7,000 nt of DNA from Candidatus Zixiibacteriota bacterium (GCA_003520965.1 DOTU01000259.1:796-7795); one strand, 5' to 3'. Counted from the stretch's first letter, positions 1 through 6,994 are shown. Notes: generated from the sequence alone by a model not told the origin. Translations and numbers: made by a program.

Positions 1-86
1 CCGCCTTTGAAGAAGCGCACCGCATAAGTCACATCGAGGCCGGTCATGCCTCCCGAGCCATTGATATCCCCCACAAAATATTCGCA
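1..86 (-). repeat. Dockerin-like C-terminal module of the C25 peptidase, cut by the window edge
   Basis: Residues 1221-1248 of the peptidase contain GDINGSGGMTGLDVTYAVRF followed by FKGG. The loop spacing D1-x-N3-x-S5 ... D12 (Asp1227, Asn1229, Ser1231, Asp1238) fits a dockerin-type calcium-binding loop, with Ser in place of the usual Asp at position 5. The same module occurs twice at the end of the gene at 5348-6994, where a Cys-rich spacer and a second copy follow. The missing end of this gene probably holds the same. Partner binding or anchoring is inferred. Confidence 0.7.
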
Positions 87-3000
87 TTGCGGTTGCACTA
101 TCTGGATCAAGAGAGAGACCGGTATCGCGCCTGATGCGTTGCCGGTATCGTTCGACGTGTAGTTGAGGGTAGTCGCATATAAATCTGGGTCAAACCCGGC
201 AGAGCGCATTATTACGCTGTAAGTGGTACTATCGTGGGCCGGGATGGAAATCTGATTGCCGGAATATCCCAGCCATCCAGCGGGGCAGGTGAATGTAATC
301 AGTAGTTCGGCGCCTCCAAGATTATAAATCTTGAATGGGCACGCCGTAGAGTCCCCCTGCGCTAGAGTATCGGCCATACTACTAATCGAGAATGAAAGAT
401 CGGGACCTGTAGGCGGCGGCGCCGTCTGGTATCCACTGATAACGATGTCATCGATATTCCAACCGCAGAACTCCCAGCCATCGTCGGTGACGCCGATTCC
501 AAATCGAATCTTAAAATTGGCATTATGATCGGCATAGGAAGAAATATCGTATTGATTCAGATTCCATGACGATTCGTCGACGGTATTTGAATAATCGTTT
601 TCGAAAAGAGAATCCCAGGCGATGCCGTCGAAAGCCTGTAAATAAGCGTGATCATATTGACTCCGTTCCACTCCCAGCCAACGGTAGAACTGCAGCCGTA
701 CACCAGTTGCATTTGAGCAATCGATCGTTGGCGATGTTACCCAATAAGTTTGGGTCAAGCTGGGGCTATAATCACCACCTGTGCCGCTGGTAAGATCGTT
801 ACCCAAAACCTTATCATCCGATGTAGGGCTATGATCCGCCGATGGGTCCGCTCCGCCATGCGTATCGGATCCTGTTCCACCGTTTGCTGTTCCTATGGTC
901 CACTCCCCTGCGCCTCCTAAGCCGGTCCAACCGTGATCGGTCGAGAAATCATCCGTATAGATATTAGACCTGTGCCCTATTATAACCGGGATTTGAGCCT
1001 GGGCTGTATAACCGCCTGTAGAGCTAAGAGCCAAATTCAGGTTCATAGCATGACCCGGAGGACAGGACGAGTTTATCGAAATTGCGAAAGCATCTCCGGA
1101 GTTACTACCGTTAGCGCCTCCGATAATATTGCCGAAAGAGCCGTTAGGATCAGTAACCGTTACATAAGCATCGCTCTCCGACATCACCCCGGTTGCCGCA
1201 GTCGCCTGACCTGAACCGCCGTTATGAATGGTTACAATTAGCTGGGCGGTTTCCCCCGGATCAAGTAATCCATCATTATTACCACCACTGTCGTTTATCT
1301 GCATCGAGACATAAGTCAAAACCGGCGAATGTGAGGTTAATACAATCGAGCCGTTCCATGTATTGGGAACATTATCAGTCATCGTAATCTGGAAGGTGAT
1401 ATTGTGATTATCCGGAGCATTACCGGAGACATTGAAAGCAAAAGCACTCGGACGATTTACCGTTCCATTATTTCCGACGATATTGCCGTACGATTCGTTA
1501 TTGTCGGTAATAGTAACATACGTATCGGTGCTGCTGATTGTGGCTGAAACCGCGTGAGCGGTATCGGGGCCAACATTTTTCAGCCGTACGCCAAGCACGA
1601 TATTCTCGCCGCAATCAATGATTCCGTTATTGTTGCCGGCAGCGTCATTGACCGTAGAGCTATCAAAAACCACAAATGGACCGGATGGCGCGATAAGTTG
1701 GATTGTTCCCATATATGGAATACGATTTTGAGCGGTGACAACGATATTTGCTGTCCCCGGCCCTGTGAAAGGAACAAGTGTAATATCGGCCACTCCTGAT
1801 GAGCCAATCAAGCCGGCGCCATGCAAAACGCCGTCAATAGATATACCAACATACGAGCCAGGCACCGCTTGAACCGAATATGATGCAGCATTAAACAACA
1901 TTGATCCTGAATGTACCACGGTATTGGCACTCGGTACGCCGAAATAGGTCATGACGGACGGGTCGCCCATCAGATGATAAACCTGCCAATAATAGGCGAT
2001 CATGCTGCTTCCTGATTGACTAACCGCCAGATTTCCGCAGTAGAGCATGGCATCATTGGTGATATAGTAGCTGGTATCGGCTTCACCATGAGTATGGAAA
2101 GTGCCATCGTATGCCCCTAAGTGAGCGGCGCTATAGGTAGGATTCTCGATTATGCTGGCTCTGTATCCGACGCCCCACCAATAATCCTCATCCCAATAGC
2201 TGTAATCTGAAGCGCCGATATAACCTATTGCCCCCTTATTTGCAGCTTGAAGCCAAGCCTCACCCAGACAAGGATCACCATAGTCTGTGCCAAAGGTATT
2301 GGTCAAACAGCAATTTCCTACAGCCAAAGGGTATTTATGATTATTAGTTAGGGCATTTACATTGCTCACCGTAAGGGTGGGATCGGACCAGCTATCATGC
2401 CCGCCGTGAGCAGTGTAGTTGGCATATGCGACTCCCTGATTGTAGGTTGCGATAATTGCCGCCTCAACGTTGCCGCTGGACGCAGGATACAACCATGTAT
2501 TAGATGTAATCCCGTGCGAAGAGTTGAAATATTGGCTGGTGCCATAATTAATTTGGCCGTTGGCCCACACTTGGGCCATATTGCCATCTACTCCGGCTAT
2601 CATTGTCACCCGCCCAAGATAGCTGGGATCGGGCATTAAATATTTCTCATACTCCAAAGTTTTATCTATCTGCGGTTGAAGCTGGGCTGTAGTTTGCGCT
2701 GAAAATCGCCCATAATAAACCTCGGGATAAGTATCGTTGGTATATTCGCAGAAACTGAGGTCGGAAATATGGCCGGTAAATGCAAATGGAGGAATCTGCT
2801 GAGCATCCCCTACCAATAGCACAAAAGACGGAGCCGGATCAGACGGCGTACCGGCGTCATAAAGGTTGTGAAGCCAGGTTTTAATTGCGGTATTTGATGT
2901 TCCTATAACATCGGTATAGCCGACTACTACATTGAACCCTCTTTGAATTTTCCATTGAATAAAAGGCTGTAGCTGTGCCTCAAACATCCTGGCGGACACA

Positions 3001-3746
3001 ATGGCATATTTGATCGGATAGCGGGTATGATCGCGTTGGATTATGGGAAGCTGATCGTGATAATTAAATGCCTGCCTGTAAGCGACATCGAATACCGGCG
3101 AATCATAACGTTCCCAGATATCACGAGTTGTTGCCCAGTCGGGATGAAGATAGCTGATATGAACAGTCACGTTTTTATAGACACGAAGGTTATTACCGGT
3201 CGGATCATACTCTACCGGTGCGATAGTCACCATACCCAGCCGCATCGCGCGCATTGTGCCCAAAACTTGCACCGAAGATAACGGCAGCGAGTAATAACCG
3301 CTATGCTGGTATAAGCTCTGATTATACTCGAACGGCACGGTCGCCGGGTCTGCGGACTTGGATAGTGGAGGTTGAACCGGCATAATTGGGTTATGAAGAT
3401 TTAAGGCCGACAGCGAAATCTCCTGAAAGGTCGAACTGACTACCTCAACCTGAAGATCGCAACCATAGGGTATGGAGATCAGGCGATTAAGGACCGGCAG
3501 ATTAGGCTCTCCAATTTTCTGAGACCGACCAAGATCATCGACACTGGCCAGCACAAAAGAACCGGAGGAAGTATTAACCTCACTGAAATCAACCTCTCCG
3601 ATGTCCAATCTCATGGTCAACCCGGATTGATCCTCGGAAAGAAGCGTTGCACCCGACGGCCTATCGCTCAATTTCACATTTTGAACAGGGTATGCCAGCC
3701 CCGTTAAGACCAGCATGAAAAGCACAATCATAGTAGAGACCTTCAC
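1..3746 (-). CDS. Gingipain-like C25 family cysteine peptidase, multidomain, secreted (3' end beyond window)
   Basis: This is a secreted endopeptidase whose reading frame stays open to the left edge: 1,248 codons are visible with no stop. Residues 1-18 are a signal peptide (VKVSTMIVLFMLVLTGLA). Residues 19-240 look like a C25 propeptide. The catalytic domain spans about 243-602. It holds the His motif TAHGGHDSW (His447) and the nucleophile motif GNCCLTNTF (Cys479-Cys480; the second aligns with the gingipain Cys). An Ig-like segment (about 608-685) follows, then two similar CARDB-like domains (686-810 and 813-925), each opening with a D-x-G-G/N-x-N-x-G-x-x-D-x-GE type motif. Next come a MAM/jelly-roll-like domain (927-1106), a beta-sandwich domain (about 1115-1215) and a dockerin-like tail from Cys1221. 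I chose GTG 3746 because GGAGG lies 5 bases upstream and it gives a clean signal peptide. ATG 3758 is in frame, but it would overlap that site and add MEVA. Cleavage specificity cannot be read from the sequence. The C25 family call is firm; the accessory domain names are approximate. Confidence 0.9.
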   Translation of the reverse strand, partial: MKVSTMIVLFMLVLTGLAYPVQNVKLSDRPSGATLLSEDQSGLTMRLDIGEVDFSEVNTSSGSFVLASVDDLGRSQKIGEPNLPVLNRLISIPYGCDLQVEVVSSTFQEISLSALNLHNPIMPVQPPLSKSADPATVPFEYNQSLYQHSGYYSLPLSSVQVLGTMRAMRLGMVTIAPVEYDPTGNNLRVYKNVTVHISYLHPDWATTRDIWERYDSPVFDVAYRQAFNYHDQLPIIQRDHTRYPIKYAIVSARMFEAQLQPFIQWKIQRGFNVVVGYTDVIGTSNTAIKTWLHNLYDAGTPSDPAPSFVLLVGDAQQIPPFAFTGHISDLSFCEYTNDTYPEVYYGRFSAQTTAQLQPQIDKTLEYEKYLMPDPSYLGRVTMIAGVDGNMAQVWANGQINYGTSQYFNSSHGITSNTWLYPASSGNVEAAIIATYNQGVAYANYTAHGGHDSWSDPTLTVSNVNALTNNHKYPLAVGNCCLTNTFGTDYGDPCLGEAWLQAANKGAIGYIGASDYSYWDEDYWWGVGYRASIIENPTYSAAHLGAYDGTFHTHGEADTSYYITNDAMLYCGNLAVSQSGSSMIAYYWQVYHLMGDPSVMTYFGVPSANTVVHSGSMLFNAASYSVQAVPGSYVGISIDGVLHGAGLIGSSGVADITLVPFTGPGTANIVVTAQNRIPYMGTIQLIAPSGPFVVFDSSTVNDAAGNNNGIIDCGENIVLGVRLKNVGPDTAHAVSATISSTDTYVTITDNNESYGNIVGNNGTVNRPSAFAFNVSGNAPDNHNITFQITMTDNVPNTWNGSIVLTSHSPVLTYVSMQINDSGGNNDGLLDPGETAQLIVTIHNGGSGQATAATGVMSESDAYVTVTDPNGSFGNIIGGANGSNSGDAFAISINSSCPPGHAMNLNLALSSTGGYTAQAQIPVIIGHRSNIYTDDFSTDHGWTGLGGAGEWTIGTANGGTGSDTHGGADPSADHSPTSDDKVLGNDLTSGTGGDYSPSLTQTYWVTSPTIDCSNATGVRLQFYRWLGVERSQYDHAYLQAFDGIAWDSLFENDYSNTVDESSWNLNQYDISSYADHNANFKIRFGIGVTDDGWEFCGWNIDDIVISGYQTAPPPTGPDLSFSISSMADTLAQGDSTACPFKIYNLGGAELLITFTCPAGWLGYSGNQISIPAHDSTTYSVIMRSAGFDPDLYATTLNYTSNDTGNASGAIPVSLLIQIVQPQCEYFVGDINGSGGMTGLDVTYAVRFFKG

Positions 3747-4075
3747 TGCTACCTCCATTCGAAACTACCTTTATAAACAAATAAATATCCGTGCAAATTA
3801 ATCAATGTTACACCCGCAATTCTCACCAAAAACTCCGACGGTATCGAAGATAAATACTAATGTAAATTATAGTCAAAAATACTTAAAATAACAAGCGGAA
3901 ACTGAAAGGAACTAACCGTTGGTTTTCTGAATTTAGATTCATATTGATACTTATTATGCAGTTATTTTTGGCAATATCCATATGATAAGCGTTAAAATCG
4001 TTATTGACATGATGATTATTATGTCCGAAGATTAGTAATTGTCAGAGTTGTAAGCGTAAAAAGAAAGTGATGATA
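3747..4075. other. AT-rich divergent intergenic region
   Basis: This stretch separates the minus-strand peptidase from the plus-strand exported protein and must hold the promoters of both. It is clearly more AT-rich than the genes and shows no convincing ORF. Candidate plus-strand elements are TTGGCA at 3968-3973 with TAAAAT at 3993-3998 (spacer 19, long), and a perfect TTGACA at 4004-4009 that lacks a good -10 at normal spacing. A short inverted repeat GACAT-N10-ATGTC lies at 4006-4025. On the minus strand a TTGACT is followed by AT-rich sequence, but no -10 stands out. No exact promoter can be fixed. Confidence 0.5.
3752..3756 (-). promoter_or_regulatory. Ribosome binding site GGAGG that decides the peptidase start
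   Basis: On the minus strand GGAGG is followed by TAGCA and then GTG at 3746, a spacing of 5 bases. The site overlaps the alternative in-frame ATG at 3758, so that ATG is unlikely to be the main start. Confidence 0.6.
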
Positions 4076-5083
4076 ATGAAAAAGACCCAGAAAAGAACGC
4101 CATTCGCGCCGGCTATCCGGTTAATAGTTGTTTTATTATGCACATCAGCGGCTGCGCCGGCTCAGCCAACCGCTTCTACTCCAATTCCAGCCGGAGCGCA
4201 AATTGTGTTTTGGATGAACGCCGCTCAAATATCACAAGACTCGGACTTGCGCGCGTCAGTTCTGGAAAATAGCACTGTTGGGCATTGCTTGAATCTGTTG
4301 AGTCTCGATTTGGCTGAAATCGATCGCATAGTTCTTTTTATGCCGTTCGACAAGTCCTGGGTTAACGGAACCAAGCTTATTGTCCCTCAAGCATTGCCTA
4401 AAAACGGAGCAATAATAATTACAGGTAGCTTCGACGCTAAAACAGCTTATCAAGGGTTTAAAGCAAAGGGTTGGAAAGAGATAAGCTATTCGAACAAAAA
4501 GCTTCTCTGGTGGTCCAAGGGCACAAGTTATTATTGTGATCCCAAAAGTGGCGCTTGTATCGCTCAGCTTCCCGGTGGGGGGTTGATAGCGGGAGGTTCG
4601 GAGGGGGCCACAAAAAATGTTCTCGATGTCGCCGGCGGGAAAGCGCAAAGCTTTGCAATCAGCCCCACATTCGAGCGCCTCAGCCAGGATTTCAATTTCG
4701 ATAAAACCAGGCTATTAAGCCTTTATGTGCTGATTACCCCCGACATGCGTGCAATAGTAAAATCAGATACATCTGCTATCAAATCCTCAACTGGAAAAGC
4801 CGCCATCGGCTATATCGATTATTTGGAGGAGACCGGACTGTCGGTTGCCAGGTCGGGAAATGGATTTGGTATCGAAGGGTATCTTGGCATGGATAGCGAA
4901 AGCAATTCGCTGATAGTATCCAGTATTTTTCAAATCGGTGGCGGTCTGGCCTCTCTTCTCCCCCCCAATGATCCTAACCGCAGTATACTTGAAAATTTAA
5001 GCGTTTCCAGACAGGGCAAACTTGTTATATTACAATCGAATTTGACCAGGCGGCAGCTTCAGAACCTGATGCGCTATAAATAA
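4076..5083 (+). CDS. Exported protein of unknown function, about 335 residues
   Basis: I do not recognise a named family. The N-terminus is a typical signal peptide: basic MKKTQKR, a hydrophobic core around RLIVVLLCTSAAA, and likely cleavage near Ala29. There is no proper lipobox, since Leu precedes the Cys. The mature part has no transmembrane segment. Its layout reads as alternating beta strands and helices: a hydrophobic strand IVLFMPF, a strand GAIIITGSFD followed by a helix and the YSNKKLLWW strand, then LPGGGLIAGGSEGATKNVLD. This rhythm recalls hypothetical proteins of Acidobacteria and relatives that test a per-residue score-like beta domain, but I cannot name a Pfam family. Cys154 and Cys161 (YCDPKSGAC) could form a disulfide. 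Starts GTG 4067, ATG 4070 and ATG 4076 are all in frame. I chose 4076 because the weak purine tract AAGAAAG (4061-4067) sits 8 bases upstream and the protein then begins with MKK. It stands alone, 264 bp before the selenoprotein gene. Confidence 0.8.
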   Translation: MKKTQKRTPFAPAIRLIVVLLCTSAAAPAQPTASTPIPAGAQIVFWMNAAQISQDSDLRASVLENSTVGHCLNLLSLDLAEIDRIVLFMPFDKSWVNGTKLIVPQALPKNGAIIITGSFDAKTAYQGFKAKGWKEISYSNKKLLWWSKGTSYYCDPKSGACIAQLPGGGLIAGGSEGATKNVLDVAGGKAQSFAISPTFERLSQDFNFDKTRLLSLYVLITPDMRAIVKSDTSAIKSSTGKAAIGYIDYLEETGLSVARSGNGFGIEGYLGMDSESNSLIVSSIFQIGGGLASLLPPNDPNRSILENLSVSRQGKLVILQSNLTRRQLQNLMRYK

Positions 5084-5100
5084 GTCCGTCCATTCTGAAC

Positions 5101-5132
5101 CTGGAAATCCAGCCGCCTTTGCATTCGTTTTT
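5101..5132 (+). terminator. Weak candidate terminator after the exported-protein gene
   Basis: CTGG-AAAT-CCAG (5101-5112) begins 18 bases after the stop codon and can form a small hairpin. A run of five T occurs at 5128-5132. The stem is short and the T run is about 15 bases away, so this is not a standard intrinsic terminator. Confidence 0.2.
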
Positions 5133-5152
5133 CTCTCCGTTGCGTAAAATCC

Positions 5153-5184
5153 TTGACAAATATTACATTTGTGGTATTTATAAA
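5153..5184 (+). promoter_or_regulatory. Candidate sigma-70-type promoter for the selenoprotein gene
   Basis: A perfect TTGACA is at 5153-5158. Possible -10 elements downstream are TATTTA at 5175-5180 (spacer 16) and TATAAA at 5179-5184 (closer to consensus but spacer 20). Either would give a leader of about 155 bases before ATG 5348. The position just upstream of the gene supports it; the imperfect -10 limits confidence. Confidence 0.35.
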
Positions 5185-5194
5185 GAGATAAACT

Positions 5195-5219
5195 GGTAGT
5201 CTACCCGGCTTCTTCGCCG
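5195..5219 (+). other. Two adjacent small hairpins in the leader
   Basis: GGTA-GTC-TACC (5195-5205) is followed at once by CGGC-TTCTTC-GCCG (5206-5219), close to the expected transcript start. Each stem has only 4 bp. They could stabilise the 5' end or be chance. I could not match the leader to a known riboswitch class. Confidence 0.2.
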
Positions 5220-5240
5220 ATTTGACAAAGGGCTCAACCA

Positions 5241-5351
5241 ATGATCGACAACTTGCTGCCTGCCGCCAATAATCCAACCTTCATAATTTATTATCTTATT
5301 TTTAATATTAAGCTCCAATTAACGGTTACAAACAGAGAGGTTTACTTATGA
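5241..5351 (+). other. Possible 36-codon leader ORF overlapping the selenoprotein start (ATGA)
   Basis: An ORF starting MIDNLLPAANNP begins at ATG 5241 with AAAGGG 8 bases upstream. It ends at TGA 5349-5351, sharing ATGA with the downstream ATG 5348. Such an overlap would allow translational coupling. The peptide is unlike anything I know, and half of it comes from an AT-rich stretch, so it may be chance. Confidence 0.2.
5335..5340 (+). promoter_or_regulatory. Ribosome binding site of the selenoprotein gene
   Basis: GAGAGG lies 7 bases before ATG 5348, which opens a clean signal peptide. This site supports 5348 as the real start. TTG 5528, the first start codon a caller could use after the in-frame TGA, has no comparable purine site in front of it. 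Confidence 0.7.
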
Positions 5352-6994
5352 AATTGTTGACTGTATTAATTTGTGTTTTTGGGTCTTTTTTCGTGCTTTT
5401 CAACCAGGCCCTGGCTACTGAAAGAATCGTTGTTGGGGAGATGTTCACCAACTGGGCCTGAGGGTATTGTTACAACGCTGATCTGGTCTTAGATCAGCAA
5501 GCAAATGCTCACTCGACTCGCCTGGTATTGATTCGTTATCATAATAATTACAATACCAGCGATCCTTACTATGCTTATAATATTACTGAGAATATGGCTC
5601 GCAATAGCTATTACGGTAATACTTATACTCCTCATCTATTCCTCGACGGTAACATTGATGCCGGTTCCAGTACTGGCACATGGGCTACCAGGATAACAAC
5701 TGAGTTGGCCCTCGCCGCTCCCATGGATATACAAATTAACGGCCTTTACAGCACCGTTAGCCGTGCCGGCCATGCCCACATCAGAATCATCGCCACCGCT
5801 CCCATTACCAACACGAGTCTGAAGGTTCGAATTGGGATCATCGAATCCAATATCAATCGCAGTTCGCCCAATGGGACAACCATCCACAATCAGACATTCC
5901 GAGATATGACTCCTAATACCACTGGTATCGCATTGACAATCGCCCAGGGTGACACAGTCGATCTAACCCAGACCTTCAACTGCCCCAGCCCGCTTGTCTC
6001 AGCCAACTGTGACCTGGTTGTCTTCGTTCAATCTGATCAATCGGGCGCCAATCGTAAGATTCTTCAAGGTGCGAAAAAAAGAGTCACCACCATGACTTAT
6101 GCTCTCGACCCATTTGTTTTAATTTCCCCTCCTGACGGCGATACAATTGGCAATTGCAGTCCCAATCTGGTCTGGCATCACACCATTGATTCAGATTCCG
6201 CTTACGCCGTTCAATACCAAGCCTTGGTCAGCATGGATTCGACTTTCGCCAATATCCTGGTCTCATCAGATACTTTATCCGATACTACCTGGACCCCTCC
6301 GCTATGTTTGCCTAACAACATGACTTATTATTGGAAAGTAATTGCCCTTAATGGCCATGCGCCAAACAGAGAGTGCGATACGCCGTTCATCTTCACCGTA
6401 ATTGAAGATTCGCCTCTTACTCCTTTCAGCTTGATCTCGCCTCCAAATCTTGACTCCGTTGAGATTTGCAGCCCGCTTCTTGTTTGGCAGCGTTCTATAG
6501 ACGCTGATTCGGGTTATGCGGTCCAGTACCAGGTTTTATTAAATCAAACTCCGGATTTTGAATCTCCATTTCTATTTTCAGACACTCTAAGCGATACAAC
6601 CTGGACGCCCCCGCTTTGCTTACCCAATTATAATACTTATTATTGGAAGGTTGAGGCTTTCACCGGACATGCTCAGGGCAGACCCTCCACACAGATTTTC
6701 GGGTTTTACGTCAACGAACCGCCTGTTGGCTGTACCTATGTAGTAGGCGACGCCAATGGCTCTAGTTCCTTTACGGGCCTGGATGTGACCTATGGCGTCC
6801 GCTACTTCAAAGGCGGCCCGGCGCCAACATATATTTGTGAATGTCCGCCCGGCAGCGGTAATGCCTGGTATGTATCCGGTGATGTTAACGGTTCTTGTTC
6901 TTTCTCTGGTCTTGATGTCACCTATATGGTACGCTCCTTTAAGGGCGGTCCCGGGCCAATACCTTGCCCAAATTGCCCGCCGGTGCATAGATAA
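5348..6994 (+). CDS. Secreted thioredoxin-like selenoprotein (UxxC) with two FN3-like repeats and a double dockerin-like tail
   Basis: Read with TGA 5459-5461 as selenocysteine, this gene gives 548 residues. Residues 1-23 are a signal peptide (MKLLTVLICVFGSFFVLFNQ then ALA). A thioredoxin-like domain follows: strand RIVVGEMFTNWA, the redox motif U38-G-Y-C41, strand TRLVLIRYH, and a TP pair at 94-95 in YTPHLFLDG that fits the cis-Pro loop of the fold. The FTN-x-x-C-x-x-C form resembles Omp28-like thioredoxin domains of FCB bacteria, which carry Cys where U38 lies. Residues about 110-250 are beta-rich. Two FN3-like repeats span 256-352 and 360-457, each with a Cys pair. The dockerin-like copies are at 467-491 and 511-535, separated by a Cys-rich spacer and ending CPNCPP. 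The likely role is thiol-disulfide or selenol chemistry outside the cytoplasm; the substrate is unknown. The codon after TGA onward is fully open, so simple decay is unlikely, though a nonsense mutation or read error cannot be wholly excluded. Confidence 0.85.
5459..5461 (+). other. In-frame UGA read as selenocysteine (residue 38)
   Basis: The codon lies between GCC (Ala37) and GGG (Gly39) in TNWA-U-GYC. It replaces the N-terminal Cys of a CxxC motif, the attacking residue in thioredoxin-fold enzymes and the classic site for Sec replacing Cys. No other in-frame stop occurs until TAA 6992. Confidence 0.85.
5464..5508 (+). promoter_or_regulatory. Bacterial SECIS element
   Basis: The upper stem GCTGATCT (5477-5484) pairs perfectly with AGATCAGC (5491-5498), 8 bp, around the loop GGTCTT (5485-5490). 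A lower stem GTATTG (5464-5469) can pair with CAAATGC (5502-5508) with one bulged A and one G-U pair. The first loop G is 24 bases after the last base of the UGA, within the range I recall for bacterial SECIS elements. The loop bases GGTCT equal those in the E. coli fdhF SECIS that contact the SelB elongation factor. The element lies wholly inside the coding frame, as in other bacteria. Confidence 0.85.
6113..6718 (+). repeat. Two tandem FN3-like repeats within the selenoprotein
   Basis: Repeat 1 begins FVLISPPDGD (residue 256) and repeat 2 FSLISPPNLD (residue 360), a period of 104 residues or 312 bases. Both share CSPxLVW, YAVQYQ, a 17-residue identical block SDTLSDTTWTPPLCLPN (6266-6316 and 6578-6628) and TYYWKV. 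The paired Cys in each probably form a disulfide. Such beta-sandwich repeats usually act as spacers or binding modules. Confidence 0.85.
6746..6952 (+). repeat. Two dockerin-like copies at the C-terminus of the selenoprotein
   Basis: Copy 1 (6746-6820) is GDANGSSSFTGLDVTYGVRY then FKGGP. Copy 2 (6878-6952) is GDVNGSCSFSGLDVTYMVRS then FKGGP. Each has the D-x-N-x-S ... D12 loop spacing of a calcium-binding dockerin repeat. Between them lies a spacer with CECPPGSG, and the protein ends CPNCPPVHR. A duplicated 22-25 residue unit is the normal dockerin layout. A cohesin partner is not visible here. Confidence 0.75.

Noticed and set aside
331..3281. Several small ORFs on both strands inside this span
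   Set aside because: All lie within the continuous minus-strand peptidase frame, lack domain features and are shadows of it.
3959..4000. A Bacteroidetes-type promoter (TTTG and TAnnTTTG)
   Set aside because: No pair with correct spacing was found; only loose fragments match.
4256..4658. Minus-strand ORFs of 66 and 130 residues
   Set aside because: They overlap the plus-strand exported protein, which has a signal peptide and sensible composition.
5195..5245. A tRNA or cyclic-di-GMP riboswitch in the leader
   Set aside because: GGTAG, AAAGGGC and ACCA look suggestive, but no cloverleaf forms and the conserved aptamer bases and stems are missing.
5074..5277. Minus-strand ORF of 67 residues across the intergenic region
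   Set aside because: It has no ribosome binding site or recognisable motif and covers the plus-strand promoter candidate.
5459..5461. Pseudogene with a nonsense mutation
   Set aside because: No other stop or frameshift occurs in the next 510 codons, the TGA is exactly at the redox Cys position, and a SECIS-type hairpin follows it.
6620..6988. Minus-strand ORF of 122 residues
   Set aside because: It is antisense to the repeat and dockerin-like region of the selenoprotein and shows no protein-like features.
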